Positions 1-6,857 of a DNA stretch of 19,446 nt are shown piece by piece; position 1 is the stretch's first letter; the number at the start of each line of letters is the position of its first letter. The DNA is taken from positions 1 to 19,446 of the forward strand of contig CAYUVK010000099.1 in the NCBI GenBank assembly GCA_964448105.1, in the 5' to 3' direction. Made by a program: the position numbers and the translations under genes. The stretch is from CAVQBP01 sp964448105. Lineage in GTDB: Bacteria > Bacteroidota > Ignavibacteria > Ignavibacteriales > Ignavibacteriaceae. Below the pieces are notes generated by a model that saw only the letters and a program-made list of their open reading frames with translations, made no database searches and was not told where the DNA came from.

Positions 1-50
1 TAAAGGCTTGATTGCAAGATTACAAAGTTAATTTATAATTGAGCTCTTAA

Positions 51-81
51 GATGTCAGTCACTTTTAAAGTGACTAGCATC
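51..81. promoter_or_regulatory. Hyphenated palindrome upstream of the octaheme cytochrome operon
   Basis: A perfect inverted repeat with 9-base arms, AGTCACTTT and AAAGTGACT, around one central T lies at 57-75. After two mismatched bases on each side it is extended by GATG (51-54) and CATC (78-81). It sits about 120 bases before the cytochrome start codon. No T-run follows, so a simple intrinsic terminator is less likely than an operator or the end of an upstream transcript. It does not match the FNR (TTGAT-N4-ATCAA) or CRP (TGTGA-N6-TCACA) consensus. A TATAAT hexamer lies at 176-181 but has no well-spaced -35. The rest of 1-203 is AT-rich with no gene seen. Confidence 0.4.
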
Positions 82-203
82 TGTATTGGTACTAAATACT
101 AATCGCTAAAAATTAATATCCGTTTAAAATTTTAGTTTTTTTATAAAATAATTATCTTGCATTAATAATGATTATTATAATTCCTTGTAAATAGGAGATT
201 AAA

Positions 204-1490
204 ATGCCAAATCAAATACCGAAGACACTTATTATAGGAGTAACAACTACAATTGTGATATTATTGGTCATTTATCTTTTTACCGGGCTTCCTAGCGGCG
301 GAGAAATTCCAACTATTGAAAATAATACAAATAAAGTTGTTTTTGATCCTGCAGATAAATGTGCAACATGTCATAGAAGGGTATCTCCCGATATTGTAAA
401 CCAGTTTGCCGTAAGTACAATGGCAAGAGCAGGGGTGAAATGTACCGATTGTCACGTTGTTGATAAAGCAAATCCGATGGGGAAGGAACATGAAGGATTT
501 TTTATCACTGTTTCACCTACTCCAAAACAATGTGCAAAATGCCATCCATCGGAAACAAGACAGTTTGATCATAGCAGGCATGGTGCACCTTCATGGATGG
601 CTTTAAGCGGATTTGATGATTTTTCTCCTGAACAGCAAAAATTTGTTAATCAAAATATTCCCGAAGCAAACAGGGGACCAAACGGAATAATTACTGCAAC
701 TAGAAACTCCCTGTTTGATATTGAAGGACCTTCCGTAACACCTGCAGCCTGTCAAAGCTGTCATTCAATCGGTAAACCTAATGCAGATGGGAGTATCGGC
801 AATTGCAATAAATGTCATTTACGCCATGAATTTTCTTTAGCTCAGGTTCGAAAGCCTGAAATATGCGGACAATGTCATTTAGGTCCCGATCATCCCCAGA
901 TGGAAATTTATGATGAATCAGCTCACGGAGTTATGTATAAAACAGAAGGTGAAAAATGGAATTGGGATCAGAAACCCGGCAGGTTAACAACGCAGGATAT
1001 GCCTGCACCGACCTGCGCAACATGCCATATAAGTGGTTTCGGTAACCAGGGAACAACGCATGATGTCGGTCAAAGGTTATCAAAATTTTTATTTGCTGCT
1101 GTTACAACCGATAGGCCTAATAAAATTGAAGGCAGGGAAGCAATGAAATCTGTTTGCAGCAATTGCCATTCGGAAAATTTTATAAATAAAATCTATACAA
1201 GAGCTGACAGTGTAACATCTTTCGTTAATAAAAAAGTAAAAGAAGCTTCAAATATTATTGAAGGATTAGTTAAAGACGGTATAATTACAAAAAAACCTTT
1301 TGCTACTCAGATAAGCTTTGATGCTTTTGATCTATGGCATTATTACGGAAGGTCCGCAAAGTTTGCAGCATATATGCAAGGACCGGATTTTGTTCAATGG
1401 CACGGTATTTATCCTTTATTAAAAGAATTAAATAAGGTAAAAGAAGATGCAAAGAAATTAAGAGACGAACACAAAAGAGGAGCCAGGTAA
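204..1490 (+). CDS. Membrane-anchored octaheme cytochrome c, hydroxylamine oxidoreductase (HAO) family
   Basis: A periplasm-facing multiheme c-type cytochrome of 428 residues. Eight CxxCH sites start at Cys53, 80, 110, 183, 201, 221, 271 and 318, the count of the HAO octaheme family. Family-like segments are GPDHPQMEIYDESAHG after heme 6 (residues 227-242), which contains an Asp229-His230 pair resembling the HAO active-site Asp-His, and QWHG near the C-terminus (398-401). Residues 9-28 form one hydrophobic helix with no clear cleavage site, so an uncleaved anchor is likely. The start is supported by AGGAG at 193-197. The stop codon overlaps the ATG of the next gene (TAATG), so the two are probably translationally coupled. 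HAO relatives either oxidise hydroxylamine or hydrazine, or run reductively on nitrite or hydroxylamine; which applies cannot be told here. The family call is from recognised motifs, without alignment; the exact substrate is unknown. Confidence 0.85.
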   Translation: MPNQIPKTLIIGVTTTIVILLVIYLFTGLPSGGEIPTIENNTNKVVFDPADKCATCHRRVSPDIVNQFAVSTMARAGVKCTDCHVVDKANPMGKEHEGFFITVSPTPKQCAKCHPSETRQFDHSRHGAPSWMALSGFDDFSPEQQKFVNQNIPEANRGPNGIITATRNSLFDIEGPSVTPAACQSCHSIGKPNADGSIGNCNKCHLRHEFSLAQVRKPEICGQCHLGPDHPQMEIYDESAHGVMYKTEGEKWNWDQKPGRLTTQDMPAPTCATCHISGFGNQGTTHDVGQRLSKFLFAAVTTDRPNKIEGREAMKSVCSNCHSENFINKIYTRADSVTSFVNKKVKEASNIIEGLVKDGIITKKPFATQISFDAFDLWHYYGRSAKFAAYMQGPDFVQWHGIYPLLKELNKVKEDAKKLRDEHKRGAR

Positions 1491-2368
1491 TGAATAATGT
1501 TGAAATATTTCATCTTGCAAATGTCAGGCTCCCGATGGAGAAGAACCGTTTGCTTCTTATTTTTGTCGGAATAAATCTTTTCTTTACGGGAATAGATGTT
1601 GCCCTGGCGCATTCTATAAATAGTTTTATTCCGGTTTACGAATGGATACCGATCTATTTTTTCCCGTTGGGAGCAATGTCCTGTTTTATTGTTTCATTTC
1701 AGCCAAGTCCTAAAAAGTCTTTTGCAATAATTCATATTGCTTTAATGTCAATAGGAATTTTAGTGGGTGTAATTGGAATGGCTTTTCATATGAATGCTGT
1801 CTTAAATCCGTTGGGTCATCTAAGCTGGGCATGGCTGGTTTTCGGTTCACCGATTTTAGCGCCGTTGGCTTTTTCGGGGATTTCTTTGCTTGGGTTATAT
1901 GCAATTACGGAAGAAGTAGAAAATTCCCCGGGAGTTTTAAAAATACCCGGTCTTGGAATATTCAAAGCACCTATTTCGAGAGACAAACATTTCTTATGGC
2001 TTGTAGGTTTGGGCTTTGGTGCAAGTGCGGTCACTTCGACAATTGATCATGCACAATATGGATATTCGGTATATAAATTAATTGCAATAGTTTACGGATT
2101 GTTTGCTACTTCAGTTGTTATAACAATAGCACTTTCCAATCAATGGTCTAAAAAGGATGAACTGGTTTATTTTTGGACAATGATAGCAGCTATAGTTGTG
2201 GGCGTTATGGGTTTTGGATTTCATCTCTCTGCCGATCTTGCAGGAACAGGTAATATAAGCTTAGAAAGGATGCTGGTGTTTGCCCCGGTTTTTGCTCCTC
2301 TTTTGTACAGCGACCTGGGGATGCTTGGATTAATTATAGTTGCAAAGCAAAGAAGGAAAATGATTTAA
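1490..2368 (+). CDS. Polytopic membrane protein with internal duplication, partner of the octaheme cytochrome
   Basis: A 292-residue, very hydrophobic protein with about eight predicted membrane helices; I do not recognise its family. The two halves resemble each other. GVIGMAFHMNAVL (93-105) matches GVMGFGFHLSADL (238-250), LVFGSPILAPLAFS (116-129) matches LVFAPVFAPLLYS (262-274), and an ID pair occurs at 35-36 and 185-186. It therefore looks like a tandem repeat of a four-helix unit. His100 and His245 occupy equivalent places, and Asp36/His41 and Asp186/His187 lie near the equivalent first helix of each half. Such paired His residues could ligate b-type heme or sit at a quinone site, but this is inference. 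Its ATG overlaps the cytochrome stop codon, so it is probably the membrane electron-transfer partner of that enzyme. There is no NapC/NrfH-type CxxCH and no clear NrfD signature. Confidence 0.75.
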   Translation: MNNVEIFHLANVRLPMEKNRLLLIFVGINLFFTGIDVALAHSINSFIPVYEWIPIYFFPLGAMSCFIVSFQPSPKKSFAIIHIALMSIGILVGVIGMAFHMNAVLNPLGHLSWAWLVFGSPILAPLAFSGISLLGLYAITEEVENSPGVLKIPGLGIFKAPISRDKHFLWLVGLGFGASAVTSTIDHAQYGYSVYKLIAIVYGLFATSVVITIALSNQWSKKDELVYFWTMIAAIVVGVMGFGFHLSADLAGTGNISLERMLVFAPVFAPLLYSDLGMLGLIIVAKQRRKMI

Positions 2369-2373
2369 ATTAA

Positions 2374-2423
2374 TAGCAGGGAATGCAACCTGCCGGCAAG
2401 GCAGATTTTGCATTCCCTACTAA
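2374..2423. repeat. Palindromic repeat copy 1, also a likely bidirectional terminator
   Basis: GGGAATGCAA (2379-2388) pairs with TTGCATTCCC (2408-2417). Inside it, CTGCC (2390-2394) pairs with GGCAG (2400-2404), giving a long stem with a second inner stem. It fills the 60-base gap between two convergent genes, where a terminator is expected. A second copy with the same outer arms and a related core lies at 6692-6741 in the same orientation, so this is a dispersed REP-like element and not only a local hairpin. Confidence 0.75.
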
Positions 2424-2428
2424 TAAAA

Positions 2429-3658
2429 TTACTTCGTTAAAACTATCTTCTTTGTTTGATGATAATTATCCGCTGTTATTGAATAGAAGTAAACACCGCT
2501 TGATAAATTACTTCCATCGAATTGAACAGAGTATTTCCCAGCACCCTTAAATTCGTTTACTAATTCTATTACTTCTCTCCCGAGTATATCATAAACCTTT
2601 ATTAAAACTTTTGCATCAACCGGTAAAGTATAGTTTATTACAGTCGTTGGGTTAAACGGATTAGGATAGCTGCTGGTGCTGAATTCTAAATTACTTTCTT
2701 CAGAAGAATTTTCTTTTGCTTGTTTCTCCGGTTTAACCTCTAAAAGTTTTAATTCACTCTTAGCAAATTCAACCAACGAGTTATCTGAATAATTATTTAT
2801 TATATCAGAGAAAGCACTTATTGCAGCGGTTTCGTTATCTAAATTATGTGAATATATCAGCCCTTTGGCTAATACAACATCGCACAACAAATTTTTATCA
2901 TTTGCATTTTCTTTTATTGTTTCATCTGCTATGCTTATTGCATTTGTAAAGTCATTCTCATGGATATAATAATCTATCATCAGCCGCTTAGCTAATCCTT
3001 TTTTGTTTATGAGCTTGCTGTTTTTTGATATTTCTTGCAGGAATAAATTCATCCCCTTAAAATCATCGAGTTGTCTGAAACTATGTGCGGCTGTAACAAG
3101 CGCAGTATTTGATAGATCGGAATCAGGATTTTTATCAATAAAATCCTTAAATCCATTAATAACTTCATTAAATTCTTCTGAATATTTACTTTGATCTATT
3201 TTTCCGTTAGTCCTTAAATCCTCACTTACTTTTTTTGATAGCTCAAAATATTTAATATTTGTTTCCCGGAATTCTTGGGGCACTTCACCATTACTTTGTA
3301 TATCTTCATTTTGTAGATCATTTTCTGCAATACTGTTACCTTTTAATAAACTGCAATTGTTTGCTCCCCCTATGTCAATATAACCACCTTGTCTAAATAA
3401 ACGTGGAGTTCCGTTATTATAATAGCAATTTTGTGCTAAAATATATGCCCCATAGTAAGCACTTAAATCATAGTTGACACTTCCGCAGAAATAATTAAAT
3501 GATGGATAAATGTTTGAATTATCATAAGCAGATATTGCTGTTCCATTATTTCTCATATTATCATAAGCATTTATATTACCGCTGCTATAATGCGGAGCAA
3601 ATCCCGTTGAAAAATTTGTGCATTGCCCATTTAAGGTAAAATATGAAGTGCTGGACAT
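2429..3658 (-). CDS. C-terminal half of split secreted protein: beta-helix end, TPR-like region, type IX sorting domain
   Basis: This 409-residue stretch begins at an internal ATG. Residues 1 to about 110 are rich in Asn, Tyr, Ser and Gly and continue the beta-helix of the upstream half. Residues from about 145 to 315 are helical with TPR-like spacing (repeated aromatic and Ala positions, for example around DFTNAISIADETI). Residues 330-409 are a textbook type IX secretion C-terminal domain: SYPNPFNPTT, then VYDILGREV, then SGVYFYS, then KKIVLTK. Such domains direct proteins across the outer membrane and are removed or attached at the surface. The piece has no signal peptide of its own. A weak AGGA lies about 8 bases before the ATG, so restart is possible, but the product could not be exported. 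The true reading frame extends to 3739. Confidence 0.7.
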   Translation of the reverse strand: MSSTSYFTLNGQCTNFSTGFAPHYSSGNINAYDNMRNNGTAISAYDNSNIYPSFNYFCGSVNYDLSAYYGAYILAQNCYYNNGTPRLFRQGGYIDIGGANNCSLLKGNSIAENDLQNEDIQSNGEVPQEFRETNIKYFELSKKVSEDLRTNGKIDQSKYSEEFNEVINGFKDFIDKNPDSDLSNTALVTAAHSFRQLDDFKGMNLFLQEISKNSKLINKKGLAKRLMIDYYIHENDFTNAISIADETIKENANDKNLLCDVVLAKGLIYSHNLDNETAAISAFSDIINNYSDNSLVEFAKSELKLLEVKPEKQAKENSSEESNLEFSTSSYPNPFNPTTVINYTLPVDAKVLIKVYDILGREVIELVNEFKGAGKYSVQFDGSNLSSGVYFYSITADNYHQTKKIVLTK

Positions 3659-3739
3659 ATTAATTCCTGTACCAGATCCGGATCCCCAAACAACAAGACC
3701 AATACTCGGATTTGTACAGCTGTTTACATTTACACTATT

Positions 3740-5065
3740 TCAATATAGATTATAAATATTAAGCCCGCTGGAACTATTTAAACTAATAGTGCCGTTTATA
3801 ATAGAGTGTGTTGCATCTATGCCATGGAGGGTTAAATTGTTTTTACTTACAACAGAAAAATTCTCAGTAAAAGTACCGCTTTGCACTACTACCTCATTTC
3901 CAGAGGAAGCAAAGTTTACTGCCGATTGTAATGAAGTAAATAAACCTTTTAATGTCCCGGAAGAATTTACTTTTGCTCTTAACGGTGTTATAAAAATCGG
4001 ATTGCCTTGTAGAACTATTGTCCCGCCGGTTGAAGTAATTGAGTAAGTCCGCAAATCAAACAATGCAGGGGGTGACCCAGAAGTTAAAGTTAATGTTACA
4101 CCGGATGGTACAGTTACATTTCCCGTTAAAGTAACATTGGTAAACCAGGTTTCGCTTGAAGACAAAGCACCGCTTGTGGTTACTTTTAACTGCCGATAAA
4201 TTGCTTTATAGGTTTTTCCATTATCATCGGATGAAACGGTAAAACTTAATGGATTGTTCTGAGATTGAGGTACATCATTTCTTTGCCATTCACTATGATA
4301 TGAAGATCCTGTATACCATAATTCTTGATAACCCTGATTATCTGTTTGAGGAGAAACAGCCTGTAAAGTTAAATTCGATGATGAATTTCTTTGGAAGGTT
4401 TTTGGTACTCGTTGGTTTCCAGTAAATCCAGAGATGATCATTTCGCCATGATCACCAATATTAGAAGTAAAATTATTATCAGTAGTAATCGTTACAGGTG
4501 CATCATAATATATAGTTAAATGAAAATCAATAGTACCTGTATTTCCAAGATCACTTACTCCTTTCATTCCAAAGTTTATATAACGTTGACTTAATTTTTG
4601 AGCTACAATTGACGAAGCATTATAATTATAAGGGTCCTGAGTTATTTCAAATAAATAACCACCATTTTCTGCTGCATTCCAACACCCTAACATATAATTG
4701 AAATTTAGATCATCAGGAGCAGTGACTATTCGGGCTCTGCCTGTACTGAAAGAACCTTCATGTGCATATAAAGTTGCAGTTAAATTTGTGGAACCTATAG
4801 GTATAGAACTTAAATCGAATCGAATAACTGCATGATAATAATGATCAGCATATACTGGTGGATCGGTATTCGGAATTTGAAGTCGCTCAGAACCGTAATC
4901 ATAAGTGGTAGGATCGTAATATGTATATTGTTGTTGTGAATTATACCATTTGTCAACCTTTGTACGAAATTGCACACCTAAAACAGTATGGTATTGTTGT
5001 GAATAAGCTGTAAAATAATACAGCATAATAAATGAAAATATGAAAATAATTCTTAAACATTTCAT
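3740..5065 (-). CDS. N-terminal half of split secreted protein: signal peptide, DNRLRE-like domain, start of beta-helix
   Basis: A 441-residue frame starting with a signal peptide (MKCLRIIFIFSFIMLYYFTA, likely cut after Ser22 in AYSQQ). Residues about 70-190, including HAVIRFDLSSIPIGSTNLTATLYAHEG, resemble DNRLRE-type carbohydrate-adhesion or spore-coat-like beta domains found in large extracellular proteins. Residues about 300-360 are Thr/Ser-rich beta structure. From about 378, SLQSAVNFASSGNEVVVQSG followed by TFTENFSV is the usual opening of a right-handed parallel beta-helix, and the frame then ends in mid-repeat at a TGA. The start is supported by AAGGGA just before the ATG. The upstream gap (5066-5245) is AT-rich and holds a perfect AAAGGAGG on the minus strand near 5140 with no start codon at usable spacing. 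The ligand is unknown; a surface binding or degradation role is only inferred. Confidence 0.7.
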   Translation of the reverse strand: MKCLRIIFIFSFIMLYYFTAYSQQYHTVLGVQFRTKVDKWYNSQQQYTYYDPTTYDYGSERLQIPNTDPPVYADHYYHAVIRFDLSSIPIGSTNLTATLYAHEGSFSTGRARIVTAPDDLNFNYMLGCWNAAENGGYLFEITQDPYNYNASSIVAQKLSQRYINFGMKGVSDLGNTGTIDFHLTIYYDAPVTITTDNNFTSNIGDHGEMIISGFTGNQRVPKTFQRNSSSNLTLQAVSPQTDNQGYQELWYTGSSYHSEWQRNDVPQSQNNPLSFTVSSDDNGKTYKAIYRQLKVTTSGALSSSETWFTNVTLTGNVTVPSGVTLTLTSGSPPALFDLRTYSITSTGGTIVLQGNPIFITPLRAKVNSSGTLKGLFTSLQSAVNFASSGNEVVVQSGTFTENFSVVSKNNLTLHGIDATHSIINGTISLNSSSGLNIYNLY

Positions 5066-5245
5066 TTTTTTCCCTTTCGTTATTATTCTTTATGATTTTT
5101 TTATTAAGATTATTAAGAATTATTATGTTTGTTTTTTCCTCCTTTTATTTGTTTAAAAATTGATTATTTTTAAAACAAGAATAGCCCATATTCATTCTAT
5201 TTGAATGATAAAAAAGGTAGCCAGCCTTAAGGACTATTCTAAACA

Positions 5246-5277
5246 AATGGAGGCGATGTTCCAGCATCGTCTCCATT
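5246..5277 (-). terminator. Hairpin downstream of the beta-propeller lipoprotein gene
   Basis: AATGGAGGCGATG (5246-5258) pairs with CATCGTCTCCATT (5265-5277), a 13-base stem with a single non-Watson-Crick position and a 6-base loop. It lies 11 bases past the stop codon of the minus-strand lipoprotein gene. The tract after it on the minus strand (TGTTTAG) is only weakly T-rich, but TTTTTT follows further on near 5211-5216. Position and strength favour transcription termination. Confidence 0.7.
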
Positions 5278-5288
5278 ATTTTTAAGCT

Positions 5289-6347
5289 TTACCCTCCATT
5301 ATTTATTTTTCCATGGTAAATTAAATTCAAATTGCCTTGTGATTGATATACTAAAAAGAAAACATCATTTTCAAAAAGTGCAGCTCCAGCAATTTGTGTA
5401 TGAAATGGATAGTGAAATAAATATTCTATATCGGTTCCATTATAATGAGCTAAACCATCTACCATCATAAGAAAAATATCTTTTGAACCTCTTCCCCAAA
5501 TACGCTGGTAAAAATTAGGATTATCGACTTTTAACACTGTTTGAAATTTATTATCAACTCTTGTTGCTATTTCACTTCCTAGAGCAAAATATACTTCTCC
5601 ATTTATTAAACTTATATCAGCCTGCAATCCTTGTAACCACTCATCTCCGTAAATTTCACTGTACTTTCCAGACGCATATTCATAAATATAGGTACTATCA
5701 AGCCGTTCTGCTCCACCAATTTCAATAACCTGCATATATATTTTTTTATCATAACTATTCTTATATAGATGCACAACTATCCCAAATAATCCATCGGTAT
5801 TTAACATTTCCCATTTACCAGAAAAATAATGTGCAATAATGCTTTTGTTAAAATTCCCTTTTTCATCAACATATGCACCAAAAGCATAAAGATCATTTGA
5901 TAATGCACGCCCAAATAAATTCGTTGTAGTTCCCCACATATTATCAAATACAATATCACTGTGCCCATCTTTAGTTAAAGCTGCAATTTCTTTCCAAGTT
6001 CCGTCAAAATGCCAAATTCTACCATTGCTGCTCCCCATATAAATATTATTACTTGAAAATCCAAAAATTGAGTGAGGATCAACTAATCTAAAAACTTCAT
6101 CTGTTGACCACTTAAGTCCATCAAAATGATAGATTGATTTACTAAAATCGCCTGGCGGTCCTACTACCCAAACATCTGTAGGAGAATATCCCCACATTCT
6201 TGTCATATAGTTAGGTATTGTATCTACAGTCCACGCATAATCTCTTCTTCCCGGTTGATCTTCAGGCGGAGTGATCGGATCATTATTGCAGCTAAGTGAG
6301 ATAAATAGAAATAAACATATATATGTTAGATTTATTATTTTTTTCAT
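5289..6347 (-). CDS. Beta-propeller-like lipoprotein
   Basis: A 352-residue lipoprotein. A short signal peptide ends in the lipobox LSLSC with Cys20 as the lipidated residue, followed by NNDPITPPEDQPG, a typical disordered linker. The body contains degenerate repeats of the form W(G)xSxxD(V/I)(W/F)xxGxxGxIxHFDGxxW: MWGYSPTDVWVVG near residue 52, IFGFSSNNIYMGSSNGRIWHFDG near 93, MWGTTTNLFG near 137, and IWGRGSKDIFLMMVDG in the C-terminal third. This repeat pattern is common in Bacteroidota/Ignavibacteria lipoproteins predicted to be beta-propellers, often of unknown function. It probably sits on the outer membrane, but no catalytic residues can be assigned. GGAAAGGC precedes the ATG. It is followed by its own hairpin terminator, so it is probably monocistronic. 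Confidence 0.75.
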   Translation of the reverse strand: MKKIINLTYICLFLFISLSCNNDPITPPEDQPGRRDYAWTVDTIPNYMTRMWGYSPTDVWVVGPPGDFSKSIYHFDGLKWSTDEVFRLVDPHSIFGFSSNNIYMGSSNGRIWHFDGTWKEIAALTKDGHSDIVFDNMWGTTTNLFGRALSNDLYAFGAYVDEKGNFNKSIIAHYFSGKWEMLNTDGLFGIVVHLYKNSYDKKIYMQVIEIGGAERLDSTYIYEYASGKYSEIYGDEWLQGLQADISLINGEVYFALGSEIATRVDNKFQTVLKVDNPNFYQRIWGRGSKDIFLMMVDGLAHYNGTDIEYLFHYPFHTQIAGAALFENDVFFLVYQSQGNLNLIYHGKINNGG

Positions 6348-6691
6348 TGCCTTTCCAGTTTCTATTTTTGAATAATCTAAAGCCAGTTGTTCACCTGCAA
6401 GAGCAAATATAAATAGTAAAATCGAAAAGAGATTTAGTTTTAAAGCGAAGGGTATAAAATAAAAATGAAATATGGATATGTCGCCCCCCCCCGCGAAAGA
6501 AGTAAATATTTTAATCTGAAATTAGCGATTATGGATCCACATACTTTCATTACCCCATCCCTTTTCATAGTGAAAATTATGCTTGTTTCTATTTAAGAAA
6601 AATTTCTTAAAAGGTCAATACATTTTCAATATTAATTTATTGGGAGTTAAAGATGAGTAAAACAGGTGCATAATGAGATAAGAATTAATAA

Positions 6692-6741
6692 GCAGGGAAT
6701 GCAACTTTCCTTCCGGCAGGCAGGATTTTGCATTCCCCTGC
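6692..6741. repeat. Palindromic repeat copy 2
   Basis: GCAGGGAATGCAA (6692-6704) pairs with TTGCATTCCCCTGC (6728-6741), with one extra base in the right arm. The core between the arms contains CCGGCAGGCAGGATT, close to the core of copy 1 at 2374-2423 (CCGGCAAGGCAGATT). Both copies also share TTAATA just before the left arm and have the same orientation. Here it is not between convergent genes, so a terminator role is less obvious; it lies about 115 bases before cysS. Confidence 0.75.
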
Positions 6742-6802
6742 ATCATTTTTATTCACCGTATTTTTCAATTCAACAAAATCATCTTAAATTAGAAGTACAA
6801 TT

Positions 6803-6838
6803 TTGACAAAGTTAAATCTGCTTATTTCGATTTATAAC
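6803..6838 (+). promoter_or_regulatory. Possible cysS promoter
   Basis: A perfect TTGACA is at 6803-6808. The best TATAAT-like hexamer, TATAAC at 6833-6838, is 24 bases away, longer than the usual 17. A weaker TATTTCGA at 6823-6830 follows the TTTG at 6802-6805 with 17 bases between, loosely like the Bacteroidota TTTG/TAnnTTTG arrangement. It ends about 20 bases before the cysS start codon, so the transcript would have a very short leader. Confidence 0.3.
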
Positions 6839-6857
6839 ATTAATAAGAAAAATAACT

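Larger units (their letters stand above)
2429..5065 (-). pseudogene. Secreted beta-helix/TPR protein with type IX sorting domain, split by one in-frame TGA
   Basis: The two open frames at 3740-5065 and 2429-3658 are in the same reading frame. The 81 bases between them translate without any other stop. Together they give an approximately 878-codon gene with a signal peptide at the start, a beta-helix spanning the TGA at 3740-3742, TPR-like helices, and a type IX secretion sorting domain at the end. No frameshift is needed to join them. The break is a single nonsense codon, a sequencing error or a recoded stop. Other Trp codons in the gene are TGG (for example in VVWGSG just after the break), so general UGA-to-Trp recoding is unlikely. 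The two halves are described in separate entries. Confidence 0.75.
6348..6857. other. Intergenic region between divergent lipoprotein gene and cysS
   Basis: This 510-base gap holds several things. A run of nine C occurs at 6484-6492, striking in such AT-rich DNA. A 43-codon open frame on the plus strand (6465-6596) contains the C run and has no recognisable product. A palindromic repeat lies at 6692-6741, and a TTGACA hexamer before cysS at 6803-6808. A six-codon frame with GGGAG in front (ATG at 6653) is also present. The divergent promoters for both neighbours must lie here. No further gene is supported. Confidence 0.6.

Noticed and set aside
53..103. Sixteen-codon frame starting within the palindrome upstream of the octaheme gene
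   Set aside because: No ribosome binding site and no recognisable product; the palindrome explains the sequence better.
2429..5065. Possibility that the organism reads TGA as tryptophan, which would repair the split secreted gene
   Set aside because: Trp is encoded by TGG in the same gene, and the other genes of the window read normally without internal TGA codons.
5137..5147. Strong minus-strand Shine-Dalgarno-like AAAAGGAGGAA in the gap upstream of the beta-helix gene
   Set aside because: No ATG, GTG or TTG occurs at usable spacing and the following frame closes at once, so no small gene is supported.
5178..5240. Inverted pair AGAATAGCCC and GGACTATTCT in the gap before the lipoprotein terminator
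   Set aside because: The arms are short, imperfect and more than 40 bases apart; a chance match in AT-rich DNA is as likely as a functional structure.
6653..6673. Six-codon frame (MSKTGA) with GGGAG in front and a hairpin following before cysS, resembling a leader-peptide attenuator
   Set aside because: It has no cysteine codon, the hairpin belongs to a repeat family also found at 2374-2423, and a TTGACA promoter element lies after the hairpin, so attenuation of cysS is not supported.
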